From the NCBI GenBank assembly GCA_964630925.1, contig CAZVZK010000049.1, forward strand, positions 1-63,888: 63,888 nucleotides of DNA, in the 5' to 3' direction. A program made the position numbers and the translations under genes. This DNA comes from RGDT01 sp964630925. Its GTDB lineage: Bacteria; Planctomycetota; Planctomycetia; Gemmatales; Gemmataceae. The notes beneath the pieces are model-generated. The model saw only the letters and a list, made by a program, of their open reading frames with translations, was not told where the DNA came from and made no database searches. Shown piece by piece: positions 40,345 through 49,084 of the stretch. Every line of letters starts with the position of its first letter. Position 1 is the first letter of the stretch.

Positions 40345-42396
40345 ATGGTGATGAAGCGGCAGGTCCTGTTCGCCCTCGCAGCCTCCCTCCTCCCGGCCCC
40401 GGCCGTGGCGGCGATCACCGACGTCCGCCACGAGCCCGCGACGCCGAAGCCCGGCGTGGCGGTGCTGGTCACCGCCCGCGTGGGGAAGGGCGTGACGAGG
40501 CCCGTCCTCCGGTTGCAGGCCGTCGCGCCCGGCAAGTACGTCCGCAAGTCCGACCCGGCGTATGAGAAGGACTGGACCGACCTGCCCATGCGCGACGACG
40601 GCAAGGAGGGCGACGCCAGGGCCGGCGACGGGGTGTTCAGCGTCCGCGTCCCGGCGGCGATGCAACGGCACCGCTGGCTGATCCGCTACCGCGTGGTGGC
40701 CGACGCCGGGGGCAAGCTCGTGCGTGCGCCTGAGGAGCGCCCGAACTTCGCGTGGTGGTGCGACGCCGGGCCGGCGGATTGGAAGGGGGCGCGGCAGCCG
40801 GGCAGGACGCCCGCCGTCACCTACCCCGCCGCGTTCCTCGGCACGCTCCAGTCCTTGACCCTCCTGGCGAATGGCGACGACGTGGCGAGGAGCCAGTGGG
40901 ACGGCGCGTTCCACAAGAAGGAGCTGGAGGGCACGCTGGTCTACCGCGGCGTCGTCTACGACCACGTCAAGTATCGCAACCGCGGCCAGGGGAGCGCCCA
41001 CATCGGCGGCAAGAACAAGTGGGGGCTGAAGCTCGGCCCGGGCCCGCGGCTGCCCTTCGTCGATCACGACGGAGTGCCGTCCCCCGCCGACTGGGGCCGG
41101 CTCAACCTGAACCCCGGCTGGTACACGCCCTACACGCCCGTCCTCCGCGGCATCTCCGGCCTCGACGAGGTGCTGTCGATGCGGGCGTACCGCCTGGCCG
41201 GCGTCCCCAGCGTGCCGGCGACGTGGATTCAGTGGCGCGTGGTCACGTCCGCCGAGGAGGTGTCGGCCAAGGACCAGTACGCCGGCGACCTGTGGGGGCT
41301 CTACGTCGTCCTCGGCGACATGACCCCGAAGCAGTTGGCAGACGCCAAACTCCCCGACGGCCTGACGGTGAGCATCCAGAGCGGCATCAAGCACACGCCC
41401 GAGGGGATGGCCGACGGCCCCAAGTTGTGGGAGAAGTTCCTCGGCGCCATGCGTTCCGGCCCGAAGGAGGACTGGTGGCGGAAGAACGTGGACCTCCGCG
41501 CCTACTTCGGCTTCCACGCGCTGAACCGCCTGCTGGGCAACGTCGATCTGCGGCCCGATGGCAACCACGGCTACTACCGCGGCCCCGAGGGCCTGTGGGC
41601 GCCGATCCCGTGGGACAACGACATGATGTTCGTCCCGCGCCACCACCAGCCGGGCTACATCGACGCCGTCCGCTGCCTGAATCATCCCACCATCGCCCTG
41701 GAGTACCGCAACCGGGCGCGGGAGATCCTCGACCTGTTCGCCTCCGACGCCGGGGAGCGTGGCGGGCAGGTGGGCCAGCTGGCGGCGGACCTCGCCGCCG
41801 CCCTGACGCCGAAAGGCCACGCCGTCGATTGGCCGCGGCTGGACGAGGCGCATTGGGACCACCACCCCAGGACGGGGGCGAAGGGCCAGTACAACCTCCG
41901 GGTGGCGGAGTCGCAGCACTGGGGCGGGCGGTGGAGCCGGACGCTGGCGAGCGCCGACTTCGCCGGCTTCAGGAAGTACGTCGTGGACTTCTGCACGGAC
42001 TCGCGCCCCGGCAAGAAGTACGCCCCCAACGACGGCGACCCGCGCGGCTACGGCTGGGGCTACCTGGCGCACGAGGCCAAGGACGACAAGATCCCCGGCA
42101 GGCCGGAGGTCACGAGGCCGGGCGGCAAGTTGCGTTTCGAGGCGTCGGCGTTCACGTCGGCGGCGGGGCACAAGGCGGCGGCGCTGGAGTGGCGGGTGGG
42201 GCGGGTGGGCAAGCGTGGCTGGTACGAGCTGGAGGACCACTGGCGGAAGGACGTGAAGGCGGGCCGCGGCGTGGACATCCCGGCGGAGGTATTCAAGGGG
42301 CCGGGCGAGTACCGCGTGCGGGCGCGCTGGCGCGACGACACGGGGCGGTGCGGGCACTGGAGCGCGGCGGTGACGGTGACGGTGACGGTGAAGTGA
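40345..42396 (+). CDS. CotH kinase-family secreted protein
   Basis: 683 residues from ATG 40345 with AGAGG upstream. Signal peptide MVMKRQVLFALAASLLPAPAVA. The next 120 residues form an immunoglobulin-like domain. The CotH region has KYRNRGQGSAHIGGKNKWGL (about 210), the usual R-x-RG/K substrate-binding segment, and later WAPIPWDNDMMF (about 435), the DxD-type metal motif of the atypical kinase fold. The last 90 residues are a second Ig-like domain. CotH proteins can phosphorylate other secreted proteins; here the substrate is unknown. An open two-gene unit with the TPR protein upstream is likely. Confidence 0.82.
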   Translation: MVMKRQVLFALAASLLPAPAVAAITDVRHEPATPKPGVAVLVTARVGKGVTRPVLRLQAVAPGKYVRKSDPAYEKDWTDLPMRDDGKEGDARAGDGVFSVRVPAAMQRHRWLIRYRVVADAGGKLVRAPEERPNFAWWCDAGPADWKGARQPGRTPAVTYPAAFLGTLQSLTLLANGDDVARSQWDGAFHKKELEGTLVYRGVVYDHVKYRNRGQGSAHIGGKNKWGLKLGPGPRLPFVDHDGVPSPADWGRLNLNPGWYTPYTPVLRGISGLDEVLSMRAYRLAGVPSVPATWIQWRVVTSAEEVSAKDQYAGDLWGLYVVLGDMTPKQLADAKLPDGLTVSIQSGIKHTPEGMADGPKLWEKFLGAMRSGPKEDWWRKNVDLRAYFGFHALNRLLGNVDLRPDGNHGYYRGPEGLWAPIPWDNDMMFVPRHHQPGYIDAVRCLNHPTIALEYRNRAREILDLFASDAGERGGQVGQLAADLAAALTPKGHAVDWPRLDEAHWDHHPRTGAKGQYNLRVAESQHWGGRWSRTLASADFAGFRKYVVDFCTDSRPGKKYAPNDGDPRGYGWGYLAHEAKDDKIPGRPEVTRPGGKLRFEASAFTSAAGHKAAALEWRVGRVGKRGWYELEDHWRKDVKAGRGVDIPAEVFKGPGEYRVRARWRDDTGRCGHWSAAVTVTVTVK

Positions 42397-42450
42397 CGCT
42401 GAAAACCTTCTCGCTTTCATCGGCCCGTCGGCGCCGCGGCGCACCGGGGA

Positions 42451-43500
42451 TCACACCGCGGCCACGCGGCCCGTCTCCATCGAGCGGTAGATGGCCTCGA
42501 TGATGGCCACCGCCTTGCGGCCCTCCTTGCCGTCCACCAGCGGCCTGCCGCCGGTGCGGATGGCGTCGGCGAAGTCGGCGAGCTGGCGGGCGTGCCCCTG
42601 GTGCGAGATCGCCGCCGGGTTGCTCGACCCGCCCGACGCGCCGGTCCTCTGCGCGAAGCGCTGCTTGATGTCGGCGTCCTCGGGGGACGCCTCCACGAAG
42701 TCCCACCGCAGGATGTCGTCCTGCTCGATGACGGCCGTGCCCCTGTCGCCGTGGACGCCGATGGTCTTGGGCAGGCCGGGGTGGACGCTCGTCGTCGCCT
42801 GGATGACGCCGAGGGCGCCCGAGGCGAACTTGAGGCACGCGACGGCGGTGTCCTCCACCTCGATGCGCTCGTGGGCCAGCGTGGCGGTGAAGCCGGTGAC
42901 GTGCGTCACGCCGCCCATCATCCACTGGAGCAGATCGACGTTGTGGATGGCCTGGTTCATCAGCGCCCCGCCGCCGTCGAGCGCCCTGGTCCCCTTCCAC
43001 CCCCCCTCGTCGTAGTACGCCTGCGAACGCCACCACTTGCACGTCGTCTCGCCCAGCGTCATCCGCCCGAAGCGGCCCGCGTCCACGGCCTTTTTCAGCT
43101 CCACGTTGGCGTCGCCGAAACGCGACGGGAAGATCGTGCAGAGCAGCACCCCCGCCCTCTCGCAGGCGTCGATGATGGTGTCGCACCGCTCCGCCGTGAT
43201 CTCCAGCGGCTTCTCGACCACGACGTGTTTGCCCGCCCGCGCCGCCTCGACGGCCGGCTCGGCGTGCGCCCCCGACGGCGTCGTGATGATGACGGCGTCG
43301 ACCCCAGGCATCTTGAGGGCCGCGTCCAGCGTGGTGCAGATGGCGGGCTTGATGCCGACCTCGTCGGCCAGCTTGCGGGCGGCGGCCTCGGTGCGCGACA
43401 CCAGGGCGGCGACGTGCGCCCCCGGCACCTCGGCGAGGGCGCGGGCGTGGAACCTCGCGATCATCCCGCAGCCGACGATCGCCCAACCGAGTGGCCTCAT
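42451..43500 (-). CDS. Gfo/Idh/MocA family oxidoreductase
   Basis: 349 residues. The NAD(P)-binding start is WAIVGCGMIARFHARAL; the conserved EKPLEIT sequence has the catalytic-region lysine (VVVEKP), and GGGALMNQAIHNVDLLQWMMG holds the family His/Asp pair. Such enzymes oxidise or isomerise sugars or inositols; the exact substrate is not readable. Its ATG overlaps the stop of pgsA by four bases, so the two are translated together although their functions look unrelated. Confidence 0.9.
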   Translation of the reverse strand: MRPLGWAIVGCGMIARFHARALAEVPGAHVAALVSRTEAAARKLADEVGIKPAICTTLDAALKMPGVDAVIITTPSGAHAEPAVEAARAGKHVVVEKPLEITAERCDTIIDACERAGVLLCTIFPSRFGDANVELKKAVDAGRFGRMTLGETTCKWWRSQAYYDEGGWKGTRALDGGGALMNQAIHNVDLLQWMMGGVTHVTGFTATLAHERIEVEDTAVACLKFASGALGVIQATTSVHPGLPKTIGVHGDRGTAVIEQDDILRWDFVEASPEDADIKQRFAQRTGASGGSSNPAAISHQGHARQLADFADAIRTGGRPLVDGKEGRKAVAIIEAIYRSMETGRVAAV

Positions 43501-44147
43501 TTCCCACCTCCCCCCAGCAAGCCCGCGGCCTTCCAGACGTATTGCAGCCCGCTCAAGACGGTCACGACGAGCATCGCCCAAACGAGGGAGCCGCGCGTCA
43601 ACGACAGAGTATCATTCGGGGCGGCCAGAGACAGGAGGATGGCGACGGCGGCGGCCACTTGCAGGACCATCTTCAGCTTGCCCATCCAGTCGGCGCCGAA
43701 CGAGACGCCCTGACGCTCGGCGTACTCGCGCAGGCCGGTGATGAGGAATTCGCGGCCCACGATCACGGCCACCATCCACGCCGGCAGCCAGCCCTCGTCC
43801 TGCCCACGCGGCACGAGGAGGATGAACAGGCCGCACATCAGCACCTTGTCCACGAGGGGGTCGAGGACGCGCCCGAGGGCGCTGCCCATATCCCACACGC
43901 GCGCCACCCAGCCGTCGAGCCAGTCGGTGAACGCCGCCAGGGCGAAGACGGCGAGCGCCGGCCACCACCACCCGGCGGCGACGAGGGCGAACAGGGCCGC
44001 CGCCATCCCGAGGCGGGAGAGCGTCAGGATGTTGGGCAGCGTCCAGACGGACTTCCGGTCCCCCACTCCCCCCGCAAAGCCGGGGGGAGTGGGGTTAGGG
44101 GTGAGGGGGGCGGGGCGCAGGCTGGAATCGGGCCGGCCCTCGGTCAT
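43497..44147 (-). CDS. pgsA: CDP-diacylglycerol-glycerol-3-phosphate 3-phosphatidyltransferase
   Basis: 216 residues from ATG 44147. Makes phosphatidylglycerol-phosphate at the membrane. The full CDP-alcohol phosphotransferase motif is present: DWLDGWVAR then MGSALGRVLDPLVDK (D-x2-DG-x2-AR-x8-G-x3-D-x3-D). Several membrane helices surround it (MAAALFALVAAGWWWPALAV, VLMCGLFILLV, MVLQVAAAVAILLSL). The enzyme proper begins near VWTLPNILTLSRLG; the first 35 residues include LTPNPTPPGFAGGVG, which is encoded by a palindromic repeat. The true start may be later or the extension tolerated. Coupled to the oxidoreductase downstream. Confidence 0.9.
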   Translation of the reverse strand: MTEGRPDSSLRPAPLTPNPTPPGFAGGVGDRKSVWTLPNILTLSRLGMAAALFALVAAGWWWPALAVFALAAFTDWLDGWVARVWDMGSALGRVLDPLVDKVLMCGLFILLVPRGQDEGWLPAWMVAVIVGREFLITGLREYAERQGVSFGADWMGKLKMVLQVAAAVAILLSLAAPNDTLSLTRGSLVWAMLVVTVLSGLQYVWKAAGLLGGGGK

Positions 44148-44218
44148 GCCCTTCGCCCCCCTCACCCCCGACCCCCTCACCCCCGACCCCTCTCCCCCGC
44201 AAAGCCGGGGAGAGGGGA
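44061..44218. repeat. Palindromic repeats, CCCTCTCC family, pgsA 5' region
   Basis: Stem-loops at 44061-44094 (CCCCACTCCCCCCG-caaag-CGGGGGGAGTGGGG, nearly perfect) and 44187-44218 (CCCCTCTCCCCCG-caaag-CCGGGGAGAGGGG), joined by CTCACCCCCGACCCC-type sequence. The first lies inside the pgsA reading frame, the second between pgsA and the aldo/keto reductase. Confidence 0.75.
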
Positions 44219-44232
44219 GCAAAGCCGTCTGG

Positions 44233-45159
44233 TCAGAGGGCGATGACCTCGGCCTCGGTCATGGCGTGCTGCGCCCGGTGATACGGCCCGTCGTGCAGCT
44301 GCGTCGATTTGAACGTCTCGTGCCGCCCGTCGCCGGCCAGGGCCTTGACCCGCGCCAGCAACGCGGCCTGCTCGTCGGCGGGCATCGGCGAGAAGCCCTG
44401 GCCGATGCGGAGGTTCTGCTCCAGCACCTCGCGGCAGTCGATGCCGACGACGAGGGAGTCGATGGGCTGCGACAGCGCCCAGCGGATGCCCTCCTCCGGC
44501 GTGCAGACGCCGCCGGAGATGAACCGGGCCATCCGCTGCCGGCCGCCGCCGAGGCTCTTCATGCCGATGACGCCGACGCCCGCCGCCTGCGCCGCCGGCA
44601 GGACCTGGTGCAGGAAGGAGCGGTAATGGTAGTCGAGGACGTTGATGGGCATCTGCACCGTGGCCCAGGCGTGGCGCGGCAGCATGGAGAGGTGGATGCG
44701 CGGGTCCTTGTGCCCGGTGAAGCCGATGTGGCGCACCTTGCCGGCCTTCTGGGCGGCGAGGAGGACGCCGAGGCCGCCCCTGTCCACGATCCAGTCGGGG
44801 TCGTTGTCGTAGTTGATCTCATGGAACTGCACGAGGTCGATCACGTCCGTCTTCAACCGGCGCAGGCTGTCATCGAGGTGGGTCTGAACGGTCTTCGCGT
44901 CGCGGCCACAGTTCTTGGTCATCAGGAAGCTCTGGCGGCGCTTGCCGGGGTGGGCGAGGGCCTTGCCCATCAGCTCCTCGCTGCCGCCGTCATGATAATC
45001 CCAGGCGTTATCGAAGAAGGTCATGCCGCCGTCGAGGGCGGCGTGCATGAGGGCGACGGCCTCGCTGTCGTCGGTGATGGAGCGGATGTGCCAGCCGCCC
45101 AGGCAGAGGATGGAGACCCTCTCGCCCGTGCGGCCCAGGGGGCGTGTCGGCATCGTCAT
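44233..45159 (-). CDS. Aldo/keto reductase
   Basis: 308 residues. The TIM-barrel family pattern starts RPLGRTGERVSILCLGGWHI. Catalytic tetrad candidates: Asp and Tyr in FFDNAWDYHDGGSEELMGKAL, Lys in FLMTKNCG and His in DLVQFHEIN. The C-terminal NADPH-site segment is LVVGIDCREVLEQNLR. The substrate is unknown. The gene stands between the repeat cluster and the parvulin gene, on the same strand as both neighbours. Confidence 0.9.
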   Translation of the reverse strand: MTMPTRPLGRTGERVSILCLGGWHIRSITDDSEAVALMHAALDGGMTFFDNAWDYHDGGSEELMGKALAHPGKRRQSFLMTKNCGRDAKTVQTHLDDSLRRLKTDVIDLVQFHEINYDNDPDWIVDRGGLGVLLAAQKAGKVRHIGFTGHKDPRIHLSMLPRHAWATVQMPINVLDYHYRSFLHQVLPAAQAAGVGVIGMKSLGGGRQRMARFISGGVCTPEEGIRWALSQPIDSLVVGIDCREVLEQNLRIGQGFSPMPADEQAALLARVKALAGDGRHETFKSTQLHDGPYHRAQHAMTEAEVIAL

Positions 45160-45213
45160 CGGTGGCGGCCCTCGGGGTGCGAGAGGCTGTTGTAGCCGCC
45201 GCCCCCCGTGCCG

Positions 45214-46155
45214 TCACGGCAGCGTGATCTTGATCGACCCTGCGGCCCTCTTACGCTGCCCGGCCAGGACCTCCTGACGCAGCTCCTCGCCGCAGAACGC
45301 CTTGACCGCCTCCTTCGCCGACTCGTAGGACGACGGCGTCCCCTCGTCGCGGGCCGTCACCTTGATCAGGTGGTAGCCGTACTCCGTCTCCACCACCTCG
45401 CTGAGGCCGTTGACGGGCAGGGCGAAGGCGGCCCTGGCGAACGGCTCGTCGAAGGCCCACTTGCGGGGGAAGAAGCCCACGTCGCCGCCCTTCTCCGCGT
45501 GCCCGTCCTGCGAGTGCTGGCGGGCGAGCGCGCCGAAGTCGGCGTTGACGTCGGCCAGGAGGTGCTTCCGCAGCTCCTCCAGGCGGAACTTGACCTTGGC
45601 CCGGTCGGCGTCGCCGGCGGAGGCCGGCACGCGCAGGACGATGTGGCTGGCGCGGACGCGGGCCTTGTCGAAGAACGCCTTGTTCTCGCGGTAATACTTC
45701 TGGAGGTGCTCCTCGGAGAGCCGCCCGGCGGAGTAGGTGGACCAGCGCATCTGGTCGGCGACGCTCGCCCTGAGCTGCTCCATCGTCTGGTTCGTCTCCT
45801 GGCAGTGCTCGTCGAGGCTCTTCTTCTGCTCCTTGAGGAGGCCCGCCTCCAGCTCGGCCATGCGCCGCGTCAGGGCGTCGGGGAGGAGCTGTCCGACCTC
45901 CTTGTCGAGGAACAGACGCATCAGGACGCCGTCGATCAGGCCGCCGAGCGCCTCGAGCTGGCGGACGCGGCGCTGGGCCTCGGGCAGGTGGAGCGCCACG
46001 GGCGCCAGCCTCATCTCGGCCTCGACCTCCTCGACGGTGATCGTCACGCCGAGGACGACGGCGGCGGCCCGCCCGGGGGCCGTCTGCGCCGGCAGGAGGC
46101 CCGCCGCCGCCAGCAGCAGCGCGCATACGCCGACGCGCCAGGATCGCCTGCACAT
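45214..46155 (-). CDS. Periplasmic peptidyl-prolyl isomerase (parvulin/PpiC type)
   Basis: 313 residues. Signal peptide MCRRSWRVGVCALLLAAAGL. A SurA/PrsA-like helical chaperone part covers about 35-160. The parvulin domain (about 165-270) shows VRASHIVLRVP, FGALARQHSQDGHAEKGGDVGFF, FARAAFALPVNGLSEVVET and GYHLIKV. It should assist folding of exported proteins. The following 372-nt gap upstream would hold its promoter. Confidence 0.9.
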   Translation of the reverse strand: MCRRSWRVGVCALLLAAAGLLPAQTAPGRAAAVVLGVTITVEEVEAEMRLAPVALHLPEAQRRVRQLEALGGLIDGVLMRLFLDKEVGQLLPDALTRRMAELEAGLLKEQKKSLDEHCQETNQTMEQLRASVADQMRWSTYSAGRLSEEHLQKYYRENKAFFDKARVRASHIVLRVPASAGDADRAKVKFRLEELRKHLLADVNADFGALARQHSQDGHAEKGGDVGFFPRKWAFDEPFARAAFALPVNGLSEVVETEYGYHLIKVTARDEGTPSSYESAKEAVKAFCGEELRQEVLAGQRKRAAGSIKITLP

Positions 46156-46527
46156 CACGACACCCCCCTGTCCGGAACGTGGACTGCGTTTGAGGGGGCG
46201 GGGTATAGCGTGGGGCGGCGGAGGATGCGAGAGCAGTTTTCCCAACCGCCCGGCCGGGGGTGGGCCGGCGGGGGCGGGTGCGACGCCCCGTTGGGCGCCC
46301 GAGTCACCTGCCCGCTTCTGGGAGTCACAAGGCCACATGTCCCGCGATGTCGAGGCCGCCGCGTGGAAGGCGAAAATGCCGGCGGGGCCCGCCCGGTGCG
46401 GCACTGAGCGGATTCGGCGGCGGGCGAGACCGGCGGCACTCGACACAGGCGGGCGGGAAGGGGTCACCCACCCCGCCCGTCGCGTTCTCAGCCCATCCCC
46501 TTCGGGCGCGACACGGAGCGTCGCTGA
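46156..46527. other. Divergent intergenic region
   Basis: 372 nt between the parvulin gene (leftward) and the surface protein gene (rightward). Presumed promoters; no gene, repeat or clear box recognised. Confidence 0.4.
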
Positions 46528-47007
46528 ATGCGGAATCTCCGTCACGGCCTCCGCTCGCGCCCGTTCATGAAGGAAGTGCCCGAGATCCGCCCGCTGGAGG
46601 TGACGTACGTGAGCCGCAAGCCGATGCTGGAGGCCCTTGAGGACCGGACGGCGCCCGCCGTCTTGCAGGTGGCGCCGGCCGTCGTGCCGACGGTGACGCT
46701 GGCCGCCAAGGTGGCCGTCGCGCCCGCCGTCGTCAAGTCCGTGACCGTCGTGAAGGCCACGCCGCTCGTCGTCGTGCCCGCCGTCGTGAAGAACGTGGCC
46801 GTCGCGGGCCCGGCCCAGCAGCCGCTCGCCGTCCTGTACGCCACGGTGCCCGCCCAGCCCACGACGGGCGGCGATTCGGGGGGAGGGGATGCCGACTCGC
46901 CCCCGATGATGAAGCAGAACGCGGACGGCCCCGGCCCCAAGTTCGACGGACGCGCCACGCCGCTGCCGGACCTGCTGTTCGCCGGCAAGATGCTGCCCCT
47001 GAAGTAA
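46528..47007 (+). CDS. Small exported-type protein with the planctomycete LExLExR motif
   Basis: 159 residues. RKPMLEALEDRTAPAVLQVA (about 31-50) is the planctomycete N-terminal motif LExLEDRxxPA found on surface and very large proteins, where it seems to mark export in place of a normal signal peptide. The rest is a low-complexity repeat of Val, Ala and Pro (VAPAVVPTVTLAAKVAVAPA) and a Gly/Asp-rich tail. No domain. Probably a surface or envelope component. Confidence 0.65.
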   Translation: MRNLRHGLRSRPFMKEVPEIRPLEVTYVSRKPMLEALEDRTAPAVLQVAPAVVPTVTLAAKVAVAPAVVKSVTVVKATPLVVVPAVVKNVAVAGPAQQPLAVLYATVPAQPTTGGDSGGGDADSPPMMKQNADGPGPKFDGRATPLPDLLFAGKMLPLK

Positions 47008-47015
47008 CGCCCGCC

Positions 47016-47366
47016 CTACCGCGGGGGCATCTGCCCCCCGTGGTTCTCGCAAGCCGGCACCGACTGGGGGAACAGCGGCAGCACGCCGAACAGCTTCCAC
47101 CAGGCGCGTTTCCGCGAGACCGCCGGGCGGTGGCACCACCGGCACGGCAGGATGTGGCCCTCGCTGTCGCGCACGGTGTAGGCGTCGGCCTGCCGGCGCA
47201 GGGCGGCGATCTCCTCCGCCGTCACGCCCCGGCTGGCCAGCTCGTTTTCGATGATGACGATGGCCTCCGGCTCCATGCCGGCACGCAGCACCGTCACGCG
47301 CTCCAGCAGGTCCTGCGTGCTGGACAGGATGGCGTTGTGCCGCACGCGCACCGGGTCGAACTGCAT
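47016..47366 (-). CDS. Hypothetical protein with CxxC
   Basis: 116 residues. The first 70 are helical (RHNAILSSTQDLLERVTVLR, EELASRGVTAEEIAALRRQA-like spacing). A possible zinc site follows (GHILPCRWCHRPAV ... PACENHGG). The family is not recognised, though it looks conserved (WWKLFGVLPLFPQSVPAC). Four bases separate it from the TPR gene upstream, so the two form an operon. Confidence 0.65.
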   Translation of the reverse strand: MQFDPVRVRHNAILSSTQDLLERVTVLRAGMEPEAIVIIENELASRGVTAEEIAALRRQADAYTVRDSEGHILPCRWCHRPAVSRKRAWWKLFGVLPLFPQSVPACENHGGQMPPR

Positions 47367-47369
47367 ACC

Positions 47370-47678
47370 TCACTCCAGAGATTCGAGGAACCCCTGCATC
47401 TCGCCCGCCGCGTGCTCGTTGCCGACGCGGCGGGCCACGGTGATGCCGGAGCGTAAGACGGCGCGGGCGTCGTCGTCGTCGCCGAGGCGGATGAGGGCGC
47501 GGCCCGCCTGGAGGTAGGCGGGCACGTAATCGCCGTCGCGGCGCATGATCTCGCGGTATTCGCGGACGGCGGCGGGGTCGTCGCCGGCGGCGGCGTGCTC
47601 CATCGCCAGCGCGTAACGCAGCGTGCTGTTGTCGGGGTCTTCCGCCAGCATCGCCTCGACCTGGGCCTTGCGGCTCAT
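47370..47678 (-). CDS. Small TPR protein
   Basis: 102 residues starting at ATG 47678. It holds about two tetratricopeptide units (DNSTLRYALAMEHAAAGDDPAAVREYREIM and YVPAYLQAGRALIRLGDDDDARAVLRSGI). TPR proteins act as protein-binding scaffolds. The next gene downstream begins four bases after its stop. Confidence 0.75.
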   Translation of the reverse strand: MSRKAQVEAMLAEDPDNSTLRYALAMEHAAAGDDPAAVREYREIMRRDGDYVPAYLQAGRALIRLGDDDDARAVLRSGITVARRVGNEHAAGEMQGFLESLE

Positions 47679-47701
47679 CGCGTCAATCTCCTTGTCCCTC
47701 G

Positions 47702-48151
47702 TCACCGCACGATGACGGCGGCGAGCATCAGCATGCGGGCGAACGGGTCGCCCTCCGAGGCGGGGGCGAAGGCGAGGGTCGGGCCCTCGTGGCGTCCGAG
47801 GTCGGCGCCGTCGCGGGCGCGGAATCGCCCATCGGGGGAGTGGCTGATCCAGGCGCGGCCCCAGCGGTCGAGGATCCACAGGCCGCCCACGGTGCCGGCG
47901 TGCTCGCCGTCGGCGTCGAGGACGGACCAGCGGGGCAGGAGCGACCAGTTGCGCCGGGCCGTGAAGACGAGCGGCTCCTCGCCGGCCTCGTGGACGGCGA
48001 ACGACGGGCCGAGGAGCCAGGCGAGGAATCCGCCGGGGAGGCGTCGCGAGGAGCCGGCGGGGGCGCCGTCGGGGGCGGTGATGGGGCCGGCGCCGGGCCC
48101 GGCGTGGAGCAGGGGCTGCTCGAGAAGGCCGTCCTCCCGCGTCGGGGCCAT
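47702..48151 (-). CDS. Hypothetical protein, possibly LURP/scramblase-like fold
   Basis: 149 residues. The core alternates short strands with aromatic ends (LLGPSFAVHEAGEEPLVFTA, RRNWSLLPRWSVLDADGEHA, GTVGGLWILDRWGRAWISHS), a rhythm seen in the tubby-like LURP/phospholipid scramblase barrel. This is only a resemblance. No signal peptide. It is upstream of the TPR gene and on the same strand. Confidence 0.55.
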   Translation of the reverse strand: MAPTREDGLLEQPLLHAGPGAGPITAPDGAPAGSSRRLPGGFLAWLLGPSFAVHEAGEEPLVFTARRNWSLLPRWSVLDADGEHAGTVGGLWILDRWGRAWISHSPDGRFRARDGADLGRHEGPTLAFAPASEGDPFARMLMLAAVIVR

Positions 48152-48252
48152 GGGAATCCGCTCATGTCGTGGTTGCGTGGCGCGGGGGCGTGAGCTAGCC
48201 TTCGGGTGTCGGGGGCACGTCGCCCCCTGGCTCCAACGCGACAGGTCGTGGA

Positions 48253-48402
48253 ATGCACCTCGTGATCGTGAACGCGGCGGCGCTCGTCGTGGCGCTGCTG
48301 TACGCCGGCTGGCGTGTCCACCGGCACCTGGCGGAGAAACGCCAGCGCCTGCTCCGCGAGCGGGTGGCCTACATGCTGTGGGTCTCCACCGAACGCTCCT
48401 GA
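48253..48402 (+). CDS. Small single-pass membrane protein
   Basis: 49 residues, shorter than usual gene-calling cut-offs: MHLVIVNAAALVVALLYAGW is a membrane helix, followed by a basic helix (RVHRHLAEKRQRLLRERVAY). Codons fit the genome and a terminator follows 130 nt downstream. Probably real; function unknown. Confidence 0.55.
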   Translation: MHLVIVNAAALVVALLYAGWRVHRHLAEKRQRLLRERVAYMLWVSTERS

Positions 48403-48531
48403 CCGTCCCACTCCCCTCGACCCCCTCCCTCGGCTCCCCCGACTCCCCACACCGATCATCTTATCCCGCAGCGGCCATGCCGGTAACCGCTGCCGGAGCG
48501 GCGCGTCCGCGCCGCGGCATCCTCCACCGGC

Positions 48532-48570
48532 AGGGGCCACGCCGCGTGATCGGCGGGCCCCTGTTTATTT
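48532..48570 (+). terminator. Intrinsic terminator
   Basis: Stem AGGGGCC-a-CGCCG against CGGCG-GGCCCCT with a six-base loop and a single bulge, followed by GTTTATTT. Faces the right way to end the small membrane-protein transcript. Confidence 0.75.
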
Positions 48571-48703
48571 CCCGAGGGGAGATGTGCCGGTGGGCCTCCC
48601 GGCCACTTCCTGGTCGCCGCCGGCCGCCCCGTCCCGGATGATGAGGGGAGGACAGCTTCATCGGCCGCGTCTGCTGAGTGCGGCGTCATGGGAGGGCGGT
48701 GGG

Positions 48704-49060
48704 ATGCGTGTGATCGTCGCGGGCGCAGTGGCCTGGAGCGATGCCGAGGCCATCCGCCGTGAGCTGGCCGGGCTGCCGGCGGGGGCCGTCGTCGTCCACG
48801 GCGACTCGCCGGGCGCCGACGCGGCCGCTGGGCGGGTCGCCGCCGAGCTGGGCCTCGCCGTCGAGGCGATGGCCAAGAGCCCCGCGGATTACGCCAGATA
48901 CCGGCGTGCGGCCTGGAAAGGGCTGAACGAGCGGATGCTCGCGAGCGGGGCGCAACTGGTGCTGGCGTTCCACCCGGCGATCGAGGAGAGCCGCGGGTCC
49001 AAACACCTGATCGAGCTGGCCCGCGCGGCGTCCATCGAGGTGCGCGTCTTCGCCTCCTGA
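48704..49060 (+). CDS. SLOG-family protein (DUF2493/YspA-like)
   Basis: 118 residues from ATG 48704 with GGAGGG upstream. The Rossmann-like start MRVIVAGAVAWSDAEAIRRE, the loop VVVHGDSPGADAAAGRVAAE and LVLAFHPAIEESRGSKHLIE match the SLOG fold of DUF2493 proteins (GxRxx..., HGxxxGAD..A). They are thought to bind nucleotides or related ligands. Chromosomal here, just upstream of the MFS gene; no effector partner is visible. Confidence 0.75.
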   Translation: MRVIVAGAVAWSDAEAIRRELAGLPAGAVVVHGDSPGADAAAGRVAAELGLAVEAMAKSPADYARYRRAAWKGLNERMLASGAQLVLAFHPAIEESRGSKHLIELARAASIEVRVFAS

Positions 49061-49084
49061 ACCTCACCCCGCCGGAGCCGCGCC

